From contig RDOA01000002.1 of assembly GCA_011364925.1 (NCBI GenBank), positions 124,001 through 188,000 on the forward strand: DNA of 64,000 nt, in the 5' to 3' direction. Under the pieces are notes generated by a model. It ran no database searches. It was not told where the DNA came from and was given only the letters and a program-made list of their open reading frames with translations. The stretch is from Promethearchaeota archaeon (lineage in GTDB: Archaea; Asgardarchaeota; Lokiarchaeia; Sigyniarchaeales; SOKP01). Positions 28,604 through 37,286 of the stretch are shown piece after piece (position 1 is the stretch's first letter; each line of letters starts with the position of its first letter). The position numbers and the translations under genes were made by a program.

Positions 28604-28798
28604 ATTCCTAAATCCAAGATTCCGTTAATTGATTTCTAGTAAAAAAATTAAACATAAAAAATTTACAGTTTTAAAATTAGAGCATCTCGATTTCATTTTT
28701 AAATGATTGATTAAATTTATTTAAATAAATTACTTAAGACTTAATTATATATATTTCAAATTTATTCAGAAGATATAAAAATTTAGAGAGAAACCAAT
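28604..28798. promoter_or_regulatory. Divergent promoter region
   Basis: This 195-base gap separates the surface-protein row (minus strand) from the winged-helix/coiled-coil pair (plus strand). It is very AT-rich. TTATATATA at about 28745-28753 sits some 50 bases before the ATG at 28799 and is a plausible TATA box for the plus-strand pair, with a purine-rich GAGAGAAACC before the ATG. Shared control of the two directions is possible but unproven. Confidence 0.4.
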
Positions 28799-30073
28799 AT
28801 GATTCAAGGAATATTAACATTTCAGTTTAAACTGAATCAGAACGAGACAACTGGAGAGATTAATCCTGAATTTAGCCCTATTCAATTAGTATTTTCAAGC
28901 AGTAAATTCGATGAAAACGAATTTTCTGGGTTGATAAAGGAAAATGATATATTCGGAAGCTTTTATCAACACACCGTTGGTGTTTTTGGAGTAAAATATG
29001 GTTTTAGTAATTTCTACGCAGGTCGTTTAAAAGAGACTCCATACCAAGTGTTTTCTTATTTCAAACAGTTGACTGATGGTACTCAGTATCTTACCCTCTG
29101 TTTATTTGAATTAGACGATGAAATCGAATTATTTGAGGACTTAATTAAAGAAATGGCAAGTCGTTTGGACACGATTTTTGAAAAGTTAACCAAAGCTTCA
29201 AACACACGACAATTAGATTTAATCTCCAACGTTAACGTTCGCTTAAAGAATGAACTCAAGTATACTATATTTCAAGTTGAAAGACTCAGTAAACTGGATA
29301 AGCTTCAAAAGGTGTCTTTAATTTACAATAGCAATGAAAGATTAAAGATCTTAGAGATTTTAAGAGAACGTCCCGCTTCTAAAAAGGATATCAAAGCAAT
29401 GGTTGAACAAATGAAACCCACTGCCAACATTGACATATTACTAAGACCGTTTTTAGAGTTAAATTTAATTAGGCGTGATTGGATCAAAGGCGAGAAGGAT
29501 AAAAAGACTGGCGTAGTAACCAACCAAGGAGAATATATATTTTTAGTAAAGGACATAATATTTGCTCGTGTTCCTAACCAGAACTTATTAAAGCATTTTA
29601 AGGACACAAATAACGATCTGTTACCACTGTTTAAGCAAAAATCAATAGATTATTTTAATGATTACGATCCTTACGAAGAGCCTATTGAGAATACGCAAAG
29701 GCTAGCTTCAATTCTCTTGAACCCCGATGTGTACGATTTTTTCGTGTTAATGCGATCAAATCATTACCCACTTGATAAGATTCCAAAGATCTTCTCTGAA
29801 TTCGCTGTAACGGAGATTTTACTTGATAATTTAAAAAAGTTAAATGTTATTACCGAAATTAAAGATGAGAATAAGAGAAGCTGGATATGTTTGTTAACCG
29901 ACATCAAGCCTTTAACAATCTTTCCGGAATATTTATTACCAAAAATAAGGGAAGCTTATAGAAAAGGAGAAGAGGTTGAAGAAGGAGAAGCAGAAGGTAA
30001 GATCACGTTTGAAATCGCTAAAAAAGCACTTAATTTATTGGAAGTATCCTATCCAGAGAAAATTACTTTTTAA
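28799..30073 (+). CDS. Winged-helix protein with longin-like N terminus (tentative)
   Basis: A 424-residue cytoplasmic protein. The N-terminal 130 residues show a beta-rich pattern ending in a helix pair (YLTLCLFELDDEIELFEDLI), similar in layout to longin or roadblock modules. A winged helix follows (about residues 175-260): RLKILEILRERPASKKDIKA then LLRPFLELNLIRRDW and a wing that includes VTNQGEYIFLV. A second possible winged helix is at about 300-370 (ILLNPDVYDFFVLMRSN to LDNLKKLNVI). The end is an acidic then amphipathic helix. It is 34 bases from the next gene and very probably cotranscribed with it. It could be a transcription factor or a regulatory adaptor; I do not recognise an orthologue. 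Confidence 0.6.
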   Translation: MIQGILTFQFKLNQNETTGEINPEFSPIQLVFSSSKFDENEFSGLIKENDIFGSFYQHTVGVFGVKYGFSNFYAGRLKETPYQVFSYFKQLTDGTQYLTLCLFELDDEIELFEDLIKEMASRLDTIFEKLTKASNTRQLDLISNVNVRLKNELKYTIFQVERLSKLDKLQKVSLIYNSNERLKILEILRERPASKKDIKAMVEQMKPTANIDILLRPFLELNLIRRDWIKGEKDKKTGVVTNQGEYIFLVKDIIFARVPNQNLLKHFKDTNNDLLPLFKQKSIDYFNDYDPYEEPIENTQRLASILLNPDVYDFFVLMRSNHYPLDKIPKIFSEFAVTEILLDNLKKLNVITEIKDENKRSWICLLTDIKPLTIFPEYLLPKIREAYRKGEEVEEGEAEGKITFEIAKKALNLLEVSYPEKITF

Positions 30074-30107
30074 ATCATTAAATATAAATTAGGAGATGAA
30101 GAGATAA

Positions 30108-32288
30108 ATGTATTTATTTAAAGATAAGGATGAGGTAGAAATTACTTACACCTGTAAGTTATGTCTACGAGAAGTTCCATTCAAGGTAACCAAAGAAGAA
30201 TATCAAGCAGTAAATAAGTTTCCTATTACTAAACAATTAACCCACGGAGATCCTCCCCACAAACTTATAGTCCATTTTAATCAATACTTAGAAGTTGAGA
30301 ATTTCGAAGTAGAAGAAATACTCAAAAAAGAAGAAATATCTTATTCTAAAGAGCTTACCAGGCAAGTGCTAAGTGAAATAGACCTTACTGATCAAGAAAT
30401 TGAATTATATTTTAGGGTAACTGGTCGCGAAGCTGTTAGTATTGGTGAAATGGCTATTTTAACCGGAAATTCTAAAGCTCAATGTCAAGAAATTGCAGAT
30501 AAATTCGTTGAAAAGGGGTTATTCAAAGAGATTGTTGGAGCTCGACCTCATTACACTGCCTTACCTCCGTATGCGGCGCTTGTTAGTCAATTACAAAAAT
30601 TTCATAAGTATATTTCCGATATTAAATCTCATATCCCAGTTCAATTAAGTAAAACGTTTGCGAAACTAGAATCCGAATCGGGAAAAGTCGAAGTCCAACC
30701 GCAACCTGTTCCTACAGAATTAATGAAAGAATTGAAAGACAATATGCTTACACAAATTCGTTCTCAAAAGAAAGAATTTGATGAAACACTTGCAGTGATG
30801 GATCAAATAAGGGGGATTACGGATGATATTTCTAATCTGGAAGGGTATACTGATTCAATTATGGGCACCCAAATGGGAGATCTCAAAAAACAATTCGAAG
30901 ATATTAACGATAAAACTTCTCAGATTATCAAAGGGCAAATTACCGATTTAAAAAGCGAATTTGACAATATTAAATCGACTGTGTCTCAGAACTTACAAAA
31001 ATTGCGCCTTGGAGTAATTCAGCAATCAGTAGATCAAGTAATCGATAAAGTAATAAATGCCAAGTTGAAGGAAATATCCGATAATATAAATGTCCAATTA
31101 AGCGTGAGCCAGGTTGCATTTTCTGACGAGTTGAAAAAAGTAACTCAAGGTGTTGACCAAGAACTCATTTCAAAACTAAAAGAATCTCTGAAGAGTACAA
31201 TTAAAAATATTGATGGTTTAAGTACGAAAGCACAAGAAGATAAAGAACAGATTTATTCAGAGATAACAGAAAACTTTAATAGAGCCGTACAAATGGCTGA
31301 AGAAAAAATTGAAGGTATCTCTGGCACAACTTTTGAATCCTTAGGCACTCTAAAAAATGTCTTTTCTAACCAAATAGTTGCGACATTAGACAACACGCTC
31401 GATGACATCTTAAAGAAACTCGAAACATCAGAACAAGTCACGAGTGAATTCTGGGAACAGGCTAAAACCGGTAGATCAATTACTATGAAAGATATTTGGT
31501 TCATCAGGTCCCCTGAAGCTGCTAAAGCTCATATTAACGACGAGATCTCAAAAGCGAAAATGAGAGTTTTACTGGTAGCACCTCAAATAAGTGATATTGA
31601 TATCGATGCATTAATGGATCGCCCCTCAAGAATTAATTTTAGAATAGCAGCTAGTATAGATTTTTCAAATCCCCGACACGCGGAAATTGTTGACCAATTA
31701 GATAAAATGGATAATGTAGATTATAGACATCGCTCCTTACAAAATTTATGGGGCGTTAATAGAGATTACGAGGAAGTGATTGTGTGTGTTTTGTCAAAAG
31801 CTGAAGTACGCGGTGAAAGTATTACTGAAATTGCGGGTATAGGTAGTATTATAGAAGAACACATCAAAATTTTCGTCCCAATTCTTGAAGAAGCGTGGAT
31901 GGGTTCGAGAAAAGAAGTTGTTCACACGGTTAAATCGTCAATTGCAAAAGAAACTCCAGAAGAACCTGTTAAGTTAAAACCCGTAGTGGAAATACCAAAA
32001 ACAGCTCCTCCCACCGAACAAGTAACCCCTGCTGAAGAAGAAACATTGCTTACTAAACAATTTAATCTAATCCTTGATAATGTAGACTCACTTATGGGAG
32101 TAGAACTCTCTTCTGCTCTAGAAAAATTCCAGAGTGAATACATAAAAGAACAAGGCTATAACAGTGTTTTAAAAAACATGCATAATACGAGCACAATGTT
32201 AAAAAGCAAAACCTACGTTCTCAGTCAGTCAGAGAAAGAAGACCTTAAAATGAAAATGAATTTCTGGAAACAAAAACTTAATCTTTAA
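30108..32288 (+). CDS. TrmB-like protein with long coiled coil
   Basis: A 726-residue soluble protein. The N-terminal segment holds a zinc-knuckle-like CKLC plus HGDPPH (residues 16-48). A winged helix resembling TrmB family regulators occupies about 95-165 (LTDQEIELYFRVTGREAVSI then EKGLFKEIVGARPHYTALPP). Residues 205-440 form a long coiled coil with repeated DLKxxFDxI-type heptads. Residues 455-600 resemble the TrmB C-terminal or phospholipase-D-like sensor domain (IWFIRSPEAAKAHINDEI, AKMRVLLVAPQISDI). A Pro/Glu-rich linker and a helical C terminus (645-726) finish it. TrmB proteins normally sense sugars, but the long coiled coil is not part of ordinary TrmB, so a structural or signalling role linked to the divergent surface proteins is a reasonable guess. 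Confidence 0.7.
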   Translation: MYLFKDKDEVEITYTCKLCLREVPFKVTKEEYQAVNKFPITKQLTHGDPPHKLIVHFNQYLEVENFEVEEILKKEEISYSKELTRQVLSEIDLTDQEIELYFRVTGREAVSIGEMAILTGNSKAQCQEIADKFVEKGLFKEIVGARPHYTALPPYAALVSQLQKFHKYISDIKSHIPVQLSKTFAKLESESGKVEVQPQPVPTELMKELKDNMLTQIRSQKKEFDETLAVMDQIRGITDDISNLEGYTDSIMGTQMGDLKKQFEDINDKTSQIIKGQITDLKSEFDNIKSTVSQNLQKLRLGVIQQSVDQVIDKVINAKLKEISDNINVQLSVSQVAFSDELKKVTQGVDQELISKLKESLKSTIKNIDGLSTKAQEDKEQIYSEITENFNRAVQMAEEKIEGISGTTFESLGTLKNVFSNQIVATLDNTLDDILKKLETSEQVTSEFWEQAKTGRSITMKDIWFIRSPEAAKAHINDEISKAKMRVLLVAPQISDIDIDALMDRPSRINFRIAASIDFSNPRHAEIVDQLDKMDNVDYRHRSLQNLWGVNRDYEEVIVCVLSKAEVRGESITEIAGIGSIIEEHIKIFVPILEEAWMGSRKEVVHTVKSSIAKETPEEPVKLKPVVEIPKTAPPTEQVTPAEEETLLTKQFNLILDNVDSLMGVELSSALEKFQSEYIKEQGYNSVLKNMHNTSTMLKSKTYVLSQSEKEDLKMKMNFWKQKLNL

Positions 32289-32393
32289 TTAATTTTTTTA
32301 AATTTCTTTAGGATTTTCTATTTCTTTCCCCATTATTTTACAACTTTTTCTCTAAGTAACATACTTATTATTCGATTTTTTATTCTCTTAATC

Positions 32394-33389
32394 ATGGTAG
32401 AAGACTTCATTACTATTGAAACTAAACAACTCAACGATTATTTATATCACATAGATGTTCGAGCCTATGGGGCACCTCGAATGCTCTCTATTTTCGTTGC
32501 TAAGTTTGATAAATCTTCGGTATTAATCGATTGTGGTACTTCATTAGATACTAAGAAGCTGTTGAGATTCTTGAAGAAATTAAACATCAAGTTAACCTCG
32601 TTCAAGTACCTTACTACCACACACCATCATTTTGACCATAACGGAGGACTTTGGCAGCTTTACGAGCTGATAAAGAAACATAATCCTCAAGTTAAAATTT
32701 TAACAAATGAAAAGACTAAAGAGTTGCTTAATAATTACGAGGAACATTTAGCTCGTGGGAAGCGTACGTATGGAAATTTAACTGGGATCATGAAACCTAT
32801 TGAAGAGAATGCTTTTAAAATTATCTCTCCAAGTACCAACTTCAGTAATACTCCCTCCCAACTAGATTATGTTGATACATTTTCAATCAACGGTTCAGAA
32901 ATCAAGCTTGGAATCTTAAAGACTCCGGGACACACTCCAGATCATCAATGTCCTATATTCTTCAAAGACGATAACCTCGACTTTATCCAACTTGGAGAAA
33001 GCGTCGGAACCATATATCATTCTTCAGAATTAGTAACTATGCCTACATCAATGCCCACTTATTATAATCACGAGCAATACATGGCCACGTTACAAAACCT
33101 TAAAAAACTTTTTCCTTCTAAATCTGGTTTTGGTCACTTTGGAGTTGTTAACGGTAAGCAAAATTTCCAAACTCTGCTTTTAGAACACGAATCTTTCATG
33201 AAAGAGTTTAGAGAAGCAGTTATCAAGTTTTATAGTGAAAAACCAGAAACTAGATATGTGTTCGAGCACATCATGCCAATGTTAATTCCCAGAACCGATT
33301 TATCATTTGGGAATGATTCAATTTTCAACGGAATTGCTTTAGCGATCGTATATGGTATGATGATGGACTTAGGTTATCGCAAAGATTGA
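32394..33389 (+). CDS. Metallo-beta-lactamase-fold hydrolase
   Basis: A 331-residue MBL-fold metal hydrolase. The metal-binding motif is LTTTHHHFDHNGG (HxHxDH), and the second landmark GILKTPGHTPDH supplies the next ligand His. A later ligand is probably the His in FGHFGVVNG. The early VLIDCGTSLDTKKL matches the conserved Asp strand that precedes the motif. The length is greater than a simple glyoxalase II, with an extra C-terminal helical region (260-331). Substrate is unknown; thioester, phosphodiester or lactone hydrolysis are all possible within the superfamily. The stop is 5 bases from that of the convergent luciferase-like gene. Confidence 0.9.
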   Translation: MVEDFITIETKQLNDYLYHIDVRAYGAPRMLSIFVAKFDKSSVLIDCGTSLDTKKLLRFLKKLNIKLTSFKYLTTTHHHFDHNGGLWQLYELIKKHNPQVKILTNEKTKELLNNYEEHLARGKRTYGNLTGIMKPIEENAFKIISPSTNFSNTPSQLDYVDTFSINGSEIKLGILKTPGHTPDHQCPIFFKDDNLDFIQLGESVGTIYHSSELVTMPTSMPTYYNHEQYMATLQNLKKLFPSKSGFGHFGVVNGKQNFQTLLLEHESFMKEFREAVIKFYSEKPETRYVFEHIMPMLIPRTDLSFGNDSIFNGIALAIVYGMMMDLGYRKD

Positions 33390-33394
33390 TCTTA

Positions 33395-34324
33395 CTAGTT
33401 CATTACTTTAATGGCGAAAGTCTCAATCGGATCCTTTATTAATTTAGCTCGCACTGGTTTATTTATATCCCAGAGTATCATCTTATCTATGCCCAATTCT
33501 TCAAGATTGTCCATCTCTTCCTTCACATCATCTGGAAACCCTATGTATTGACTTCCAAAGACATTATATTTTACCATTAATTTATCCATTTCTTGTGGGT
33601 TGTCTAATAGAGTTATAGTACTACAATAGGAAATTTCAAACTCAGATATGTCTCTATTGTATTTTTTTAAATTTGATTTAACTTTATTGATATATTCAGG
33701 GAGTTGATCAGGTTTTACATCGTTAAAATTAATCCCATCAGCTTCTCGACATGCTATATCCATCATTCTTTTTCCTGATGTTCCAAGCACTAATTGCGGA
33801 TAAGGCTTTTGAACAGACTTAGGAAAATTACGATTTTTTTCTAATTTCCAAAATTTACCGTCAAAATCCGATTTTCTTTCTGTAAAAAGTTTCTTGTATA
33901 TTGTTAAAGATTCTTCGAGTTCATCAACCCTCTGTTTGGCAGGAGGGAATGGATACCCAAATCCTTTATACTCCGCTTCATGCCATCCTGCTCCAAGCCA
34001 AAATAGGGCTCTTCCATTTGAAATATTATCTAAAGTACACATCATTTTAGCTAAATAAGCGGGATTTCTCAAGGAGTTACATAATACTAAATGCCCTAAT
34101 TTTATTTTCGAAGTTTCTGCTGCTAATGCTGAAGTTAACATCATTGATTCTAAGTAATTATCAAGAAGATGATCATTTACATGGGCAGACTCAAAACCTA
34201 ATCGTTCTACTTTTAATGTCAGATCTCTTATTTCTGGGTAACTTGAAACTGACCTAACATGATAACCATATTTCATATTCCTAATTAGATCATTTTCTTT
34301 ATTAATCCTTTCTGAAATATCCAA
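33395..34324 (-). CDS. Luciferase-like (F420- or FMN-dependent) oxidoreductase
   Basis: A luciferase-like monooxygenase/F420-dependent oxidoreductase family member, up to 309 residues. The (beta-alpha)8 fold markers are visible: GFESAHVNDHLLDN, KIKLGHLVLCNSLRNPAYLA, and NISNGRALFWLGAGWHEAEY, the last being the family's glycine-rich flavin- or F420-binding stretch, followed by GTSGKRMMDIACREADGIN. Start choice is open: the family normally begins MKYG or MKFG, which is Met17 here (ATG at 34276, preceded by GGA at a short distance). Using it leaves an 82-base divergent gap to the next gene instead of 34 bases. Substrate unknown. F420 use is inferred because archaea commonly use F420 in this family. 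Confidence 0.86.
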   Translation of the reverse strand: MDISERINKENDLIRNMKYGYHVRSVSSYPEIRDLTLKVERLGFESAHVNDHLLDNYLESMMLTSALAAETSKIKLGHLVLCNSLRNPAYLAKMMCTLDNISNGRALFWLGAGWHEAEYKGFGYPFPPAKQRVDELEESLTIYKKLFTERKSDFDGKFWKLEKNRNFPKSVQKPYPQLVLGTSGKRMMDIACREADGINFNDVKPDQLPEYINKVKSNLKKYNRDISEFEISYCSTITLLDNPQEMDKLMVKYNVFGSQYIGFPDDVKEEMDNLEELGIDKMILWDINKPVRAKLIKDPIETFAIKVMN

Positions 34325-34358
34325 ACTTCTAAATATTTATTCAATTTATTCTTTACTA

Positions 34359-35561
34359 ATGAGCCTTGGTTCTGAATATTTTGATGTGTGCATTGTTGGT
34401 GCTAGTATTGCGGGCAATTATTTAGCGTTTTTATTATCTAACTCAAATCTAAAAATTGCGGTTCTCGAAGACCATTCAGAAATTGGTTTACCCTTTCAAT
34501 GTGCTGGAATCATTTCCCAAAAATTAACCCAATTAATTGAAGTACCAAAAGATATTATACTTAATCAGGTCAAAACCGCGAAAATCGTTAGCTCAGCTGG
34601 TAAATCTATCAAACTTTCAGGGGACGAACACCCTTATATCATCGATAGAATTGCTCTCGATCGTCTATACTACCATAAGGTCAAAAATAATAGAAATATC
34701 ACTTATTATCTCGGTGAAAAGTACAAATCGTTTGAATATCGCAGCGATAACGATAAAAAATATGTTTTTGTTGAAACATCCAAGCGAAACATCCAAACTA
34801 AGATGCTCATTGGCTGTGACGGTCCCCTATCCTCAGTAGGTAAGCAATTGAATGTGAAAAACAAAGTAATCTACGCTTCCCAAATTAGAATTAAGGCAGA
34901 TTTTGACGAAAGTGAAGCAGCTATGTACTTTGATCAACGATGGAAGCAGTTGTTTGGATGGATCGTGCCAGAAGGTAATCACATCTTTCGAATTGGTATC
35001 GCTGCTGCTAAAAATGTGAATTATTGTTTCAAGCGCTACTTAGAAAAATTAGATATTGATTTCGGTAACAAAATAGACCAACAAGGTGGGATAATTCCTT
35101 ATGGAATTATGAATAAAATCTCGTTTGATAATATTATGTTATTAGGAGACTCAGCTGGGCAAGTAAAAGCTACAACAGGAGGAGGTATTGTTATGTTGTT
35201 AACTGCAGCGAAGTATGCTTCCAAATGTGTGAGACTCTGCTTTGCGAATAGGAATTTTTCAAAGAAATTTATTCGAAGACATTACGAAAAACCTTGTTCG
35301 CAAACAATTGGTCGAGAATTAAAGCTTCATTTCATCATAAGGCTCATATTAGAAAACTTTAGTGCCAAAGATTTTGATTCATTCTTTAAAATAATCAAAG
35401 AGAATAAAATAGAGCATTTAATCTATTTCTATGGAGATATGGATTTTCCAAGGGCATTGGTTGTTAAATTACTGCGTAACCAGACTGTTATAAGATTCAT
35501 TTTCAACTTTCTTGTTAAAAATCCAGTAATAATCTTTAAAATCTTAAAATTACTTTTCTAA
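34359..35561 (+). CDS. Geranylgeranyl-reductase-family FAD oxidoreductase
   Basis: A 400-residue flavoprotein related to digeranylgeranylglycerophospholipid reductase, which saturates archaeal lipid isoprenoid chains. The Rossmann motif is DVCIVGASIAGNYLAFLL. IGLPFQCAGIIS corresponds to the PxxCAG substrate-side segment. FGWIVPEGNHIFRIGIAA matches the family's YxWxFPxG motif, and LLGDSAGQVKATTGGGI is the second FAD-binding GDAAG sequence. The C-terminal 100 residues are helical. It may act in lipid maturation; other archaeal paralogues work on menaquinone or other isoprenoids, so the substrate is not certain. The gene lies 48 bases upstream of a UroD-like gene on the same strand. Confidence 0.87.
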   Translation: MSLGSEYFDVCIVGASIAGNYLAFLLSNSNLKIAVLEDHSEIGLPFQCAGIISQKLTQLIEVPKDIILNQVKTAKIVSSAGKSIKLSGDEHPYIIDRIALDRLYYHKVKNNRNITYYLGEKYKSFEYRSDNDKKYVFVETSKRNIQTKMLIGCDGPLSSVGKQLNVKNKVIYASQIRIKADFDESEAAMYFDQRWKQLFGWIVPEGNHIFRIGIAAAKNVNYCFKRYLEKLDIDFGNKIDQQGGIIPYGIMNKISFDNIMLLGDSAGQVKATTGGGIVMLLTAAKYASKCVRLCFANRNFSKKFIRRHYEKPCSQTIGRELKLHFIIRLILENFSAKDFDSFFKIIKENKIEHLIYFYGDMDFPRALVVKLLRNQTVIRFIFNFLVKNPVIIFKILKLLF

Positions 35562-35609
35562 ACCTAATAATTAAACTTCATATAATTTAGTAAAGAGTGT
35601 GAGATTGAA

Positions 35610-36788
35610 TTGGAGTGTAGAGAGCGAGTTTTAACTGCATTAAATTTAGAAACACCAGATAGAGTTCCTTGTCACACGATTTTTATCGATGCTAACAATG
35701 TCGATATAATATTAGGAAAACCTCAAATTTCTGATTTTGACACCGTCGAACAATTGCAAAAAGACAATCCAGAAGGGTGGAGAGACGATTTAAGTAACCT
35801 AATTGAGGCTGTTGAGACCTCAGTCTTTTCACGATGTGTCGAAGCTGCTATTGCTATTGGATTGGATACTATGCAAGTTGGATTTATCCCACTACAGGTT
35901 GTAGATATTCCTGGTGAAGAAAGACTATTAGCAAAAGATATCTTTGGTCGGGTCTGGGAGTTCAAGAATAACGAAGGGAATTTTAATCCTTATTATTTAT
36001 ATGGCACAATGAATAGCCCTGAGAAATGGGAAGAAACAAAAGAGCATATCCAAGGTCCTGCAACCGAGAAATATACAGCACTAGCCAAGAAATTTTTTCG
36101 AAGGATAAATAAAAAACATAAAGACAAAATTTTCGTCATTGTAACAAATGATTTAGCCGGTGTATTTGAAAGCGCCTCCCAAGGTATGGGAATGGCGTAT
36201 TTTTCCAAAATGCTTCATAAAAGTCCAAGATTTATTAAAGAAGTTCATGAAGTTATCGCAGAGTTTACTGTAGCATGTTACAATGCCTATATGGATGTGG
36301 GAGCTGAAGTTTTTGTCGAATCTGGAGATTTAGCATACCATACAGGTCCTATGATGAGCCCGAAAAAGTTTAGAGAAGTATTGTTACCCGCTTATCAGAT
36401 GATAACCGATGCAGTCCATGAGCGTGAAGGGAAAATTGTATTGCATACTGACGGTCAAGTAACCCCTTTACTTGATTTTGTAGTTGATTGCGGTTTCGAC
36501 GGACTACATAGTTTAGAACCTACTGCTGGTGTAGATCTCGCTTTCATTAAGAAAAAAGTTGGAAGTAAACTCTGTCTTCTTGGAAACATTGACGTAGCTC
36601 ACGATTTAGTTTATGGTACAAAGGAGGAAGTATATAATTCCGTGAAACATGCGATTAAAACTGCTGGTCCAGGTGGAGGTTATATAGTTAGCGCAGCTAA
36701 TATGCACCCAGGCGTAAAAGCAGATAATCTTCGTTGGATGGTCGAAGCGACAAAGAAGTTTGGAAAATATCCAATTGCCTTGCAATAA
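35610..36788 (+). CDS. Uroporphyrinogen-decarboxylase-fold protein (MtaA/CmuA-like methyltransferase family)
   Basis: A 392-residue protein of the UroD superfamily, in the branch containing methylcobamide:coenzyme M methyltransferases and corrinoid-dependent demethylases rather than heme synthesis. It opens MECRERVLTALNLETPDRVP, typical of MtaA-type proteins. Further markers are MGMAYFSKMLHKSPRF, HTDGQVTPLLDFVVDCGFDG, LLGNIDVAHDLVYGTKEEV and GGGYIVSAANMHPGVK. A zinc site of the MtaA type would use His and Cys residues; His in HTDG is visible, but the usual C-x-H pairing is not obvious. The start is a TTG at 35610. Methyl transfer is a plausible role. No corrinoid protein gene is adjacent, so this is tentative. 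Confidence 0.85.
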   Translation: MECRERVLTALNLETPDRVPCHTIFIDANNVDIILGKPQISDFDTVEQLQKDNPEGWRDDLSNLIEAVETSVFSRCVEAAIAIGLDTMQVGFIPLQVVDIPGEERLLAKDIFGRVWEFKNNEGNFNPYYLYGTMNSPEKWEETKEHIQGPATEKYTALAKKFFRRINKKHKDKIFVIVTNDLAGVFESASQGMGMAYFSKMLHKSPRFIKEVHEVIAEFTVACYNAYMDVGAEVFVESGDLAYHTGPMMSPKKFREVLLPAYQMITDAVHEREGKIVLHTDGQVTPLLDFVVDCGFDGLHSLEPTAGVDLAFIKKKVGSKLCLLGNIDVAHDLVYGTKEEVYNSVKHAIKTAGPGGGYIVSAANMHPGVKADNLRWMVEATKKFGKYPIALQ

Positions 36789-36797
36789 TTTTTATTT

Positions 36798-37181
36798 TTA
36801 TAAAGGGGGTGGCAGCATAGAGAAAAATGCGATCTCTTGAAAAAGAATAAACCAAACGATCATAAAGGCAACTACTAGAATTGTTGACACCATCCCATAG
36901 CGATAAATTCCTTTAGAGATACCCGAATCCTCGTTCTTCCTCTGAACTATTGCGCGAATTCCAGCTACAATATAAATTAGCGTGATAAGTAAAGCCACGA
37001 TCCAGCAAAACAATATAAATAATAATAAAGTGTAAACTGGTTCACCAGATATGTCTCTTAGCGTACCCAACCAAGCCCAATAATTAACTATTAAGTGGGT
37101 TGGGATTGAACCGTAAATAGCAGCTGTTAGAAAAAATACAAACGACCATGCGAATCCTTTAGTAGACGACATCTTCCTCAA
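36798..37181 (-). CDS. Small membrane protein, unknown
   Basis: A 127-residue protein with three hydrophobic helices: about 10-35 (SFVFFLTAAIYGSIP), 48-75 (LLLFILFCWIVALLITLIYIV) and 93-120 (MVSTILVVAFMIVWFILF). A basic loop (RAIVQRKNEDSG) lies between the second and third. The tail is short and ends in Pro-Pro-Leu. I recognise no family. It converges on the UroD-like gene, 9 bases apart, and could be transcribed alone. Confidence 0.65.
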   Translation of the reverse strand: MRKMSSTKGFAWSFVFFLTAAIYGSIPTHLIVNYWAWLGTLRDISGEPVYTLLLFILFCWIVALLITLIYIVAGIRAIVQRKNEDSGISKGIYRYGMVSTILVVAFMIVWFILFQEIAFFSMLPPPL

Positions 37182-37286
37182 TACGGAATTGCTTATTTAA
37201 TACAAATATATTTACAATAATTTATAAGATTTGTATGTGTCGAATGTCAAAAAAAAAATAAGAAGACCAAAAAAAAAAAGATTTTT

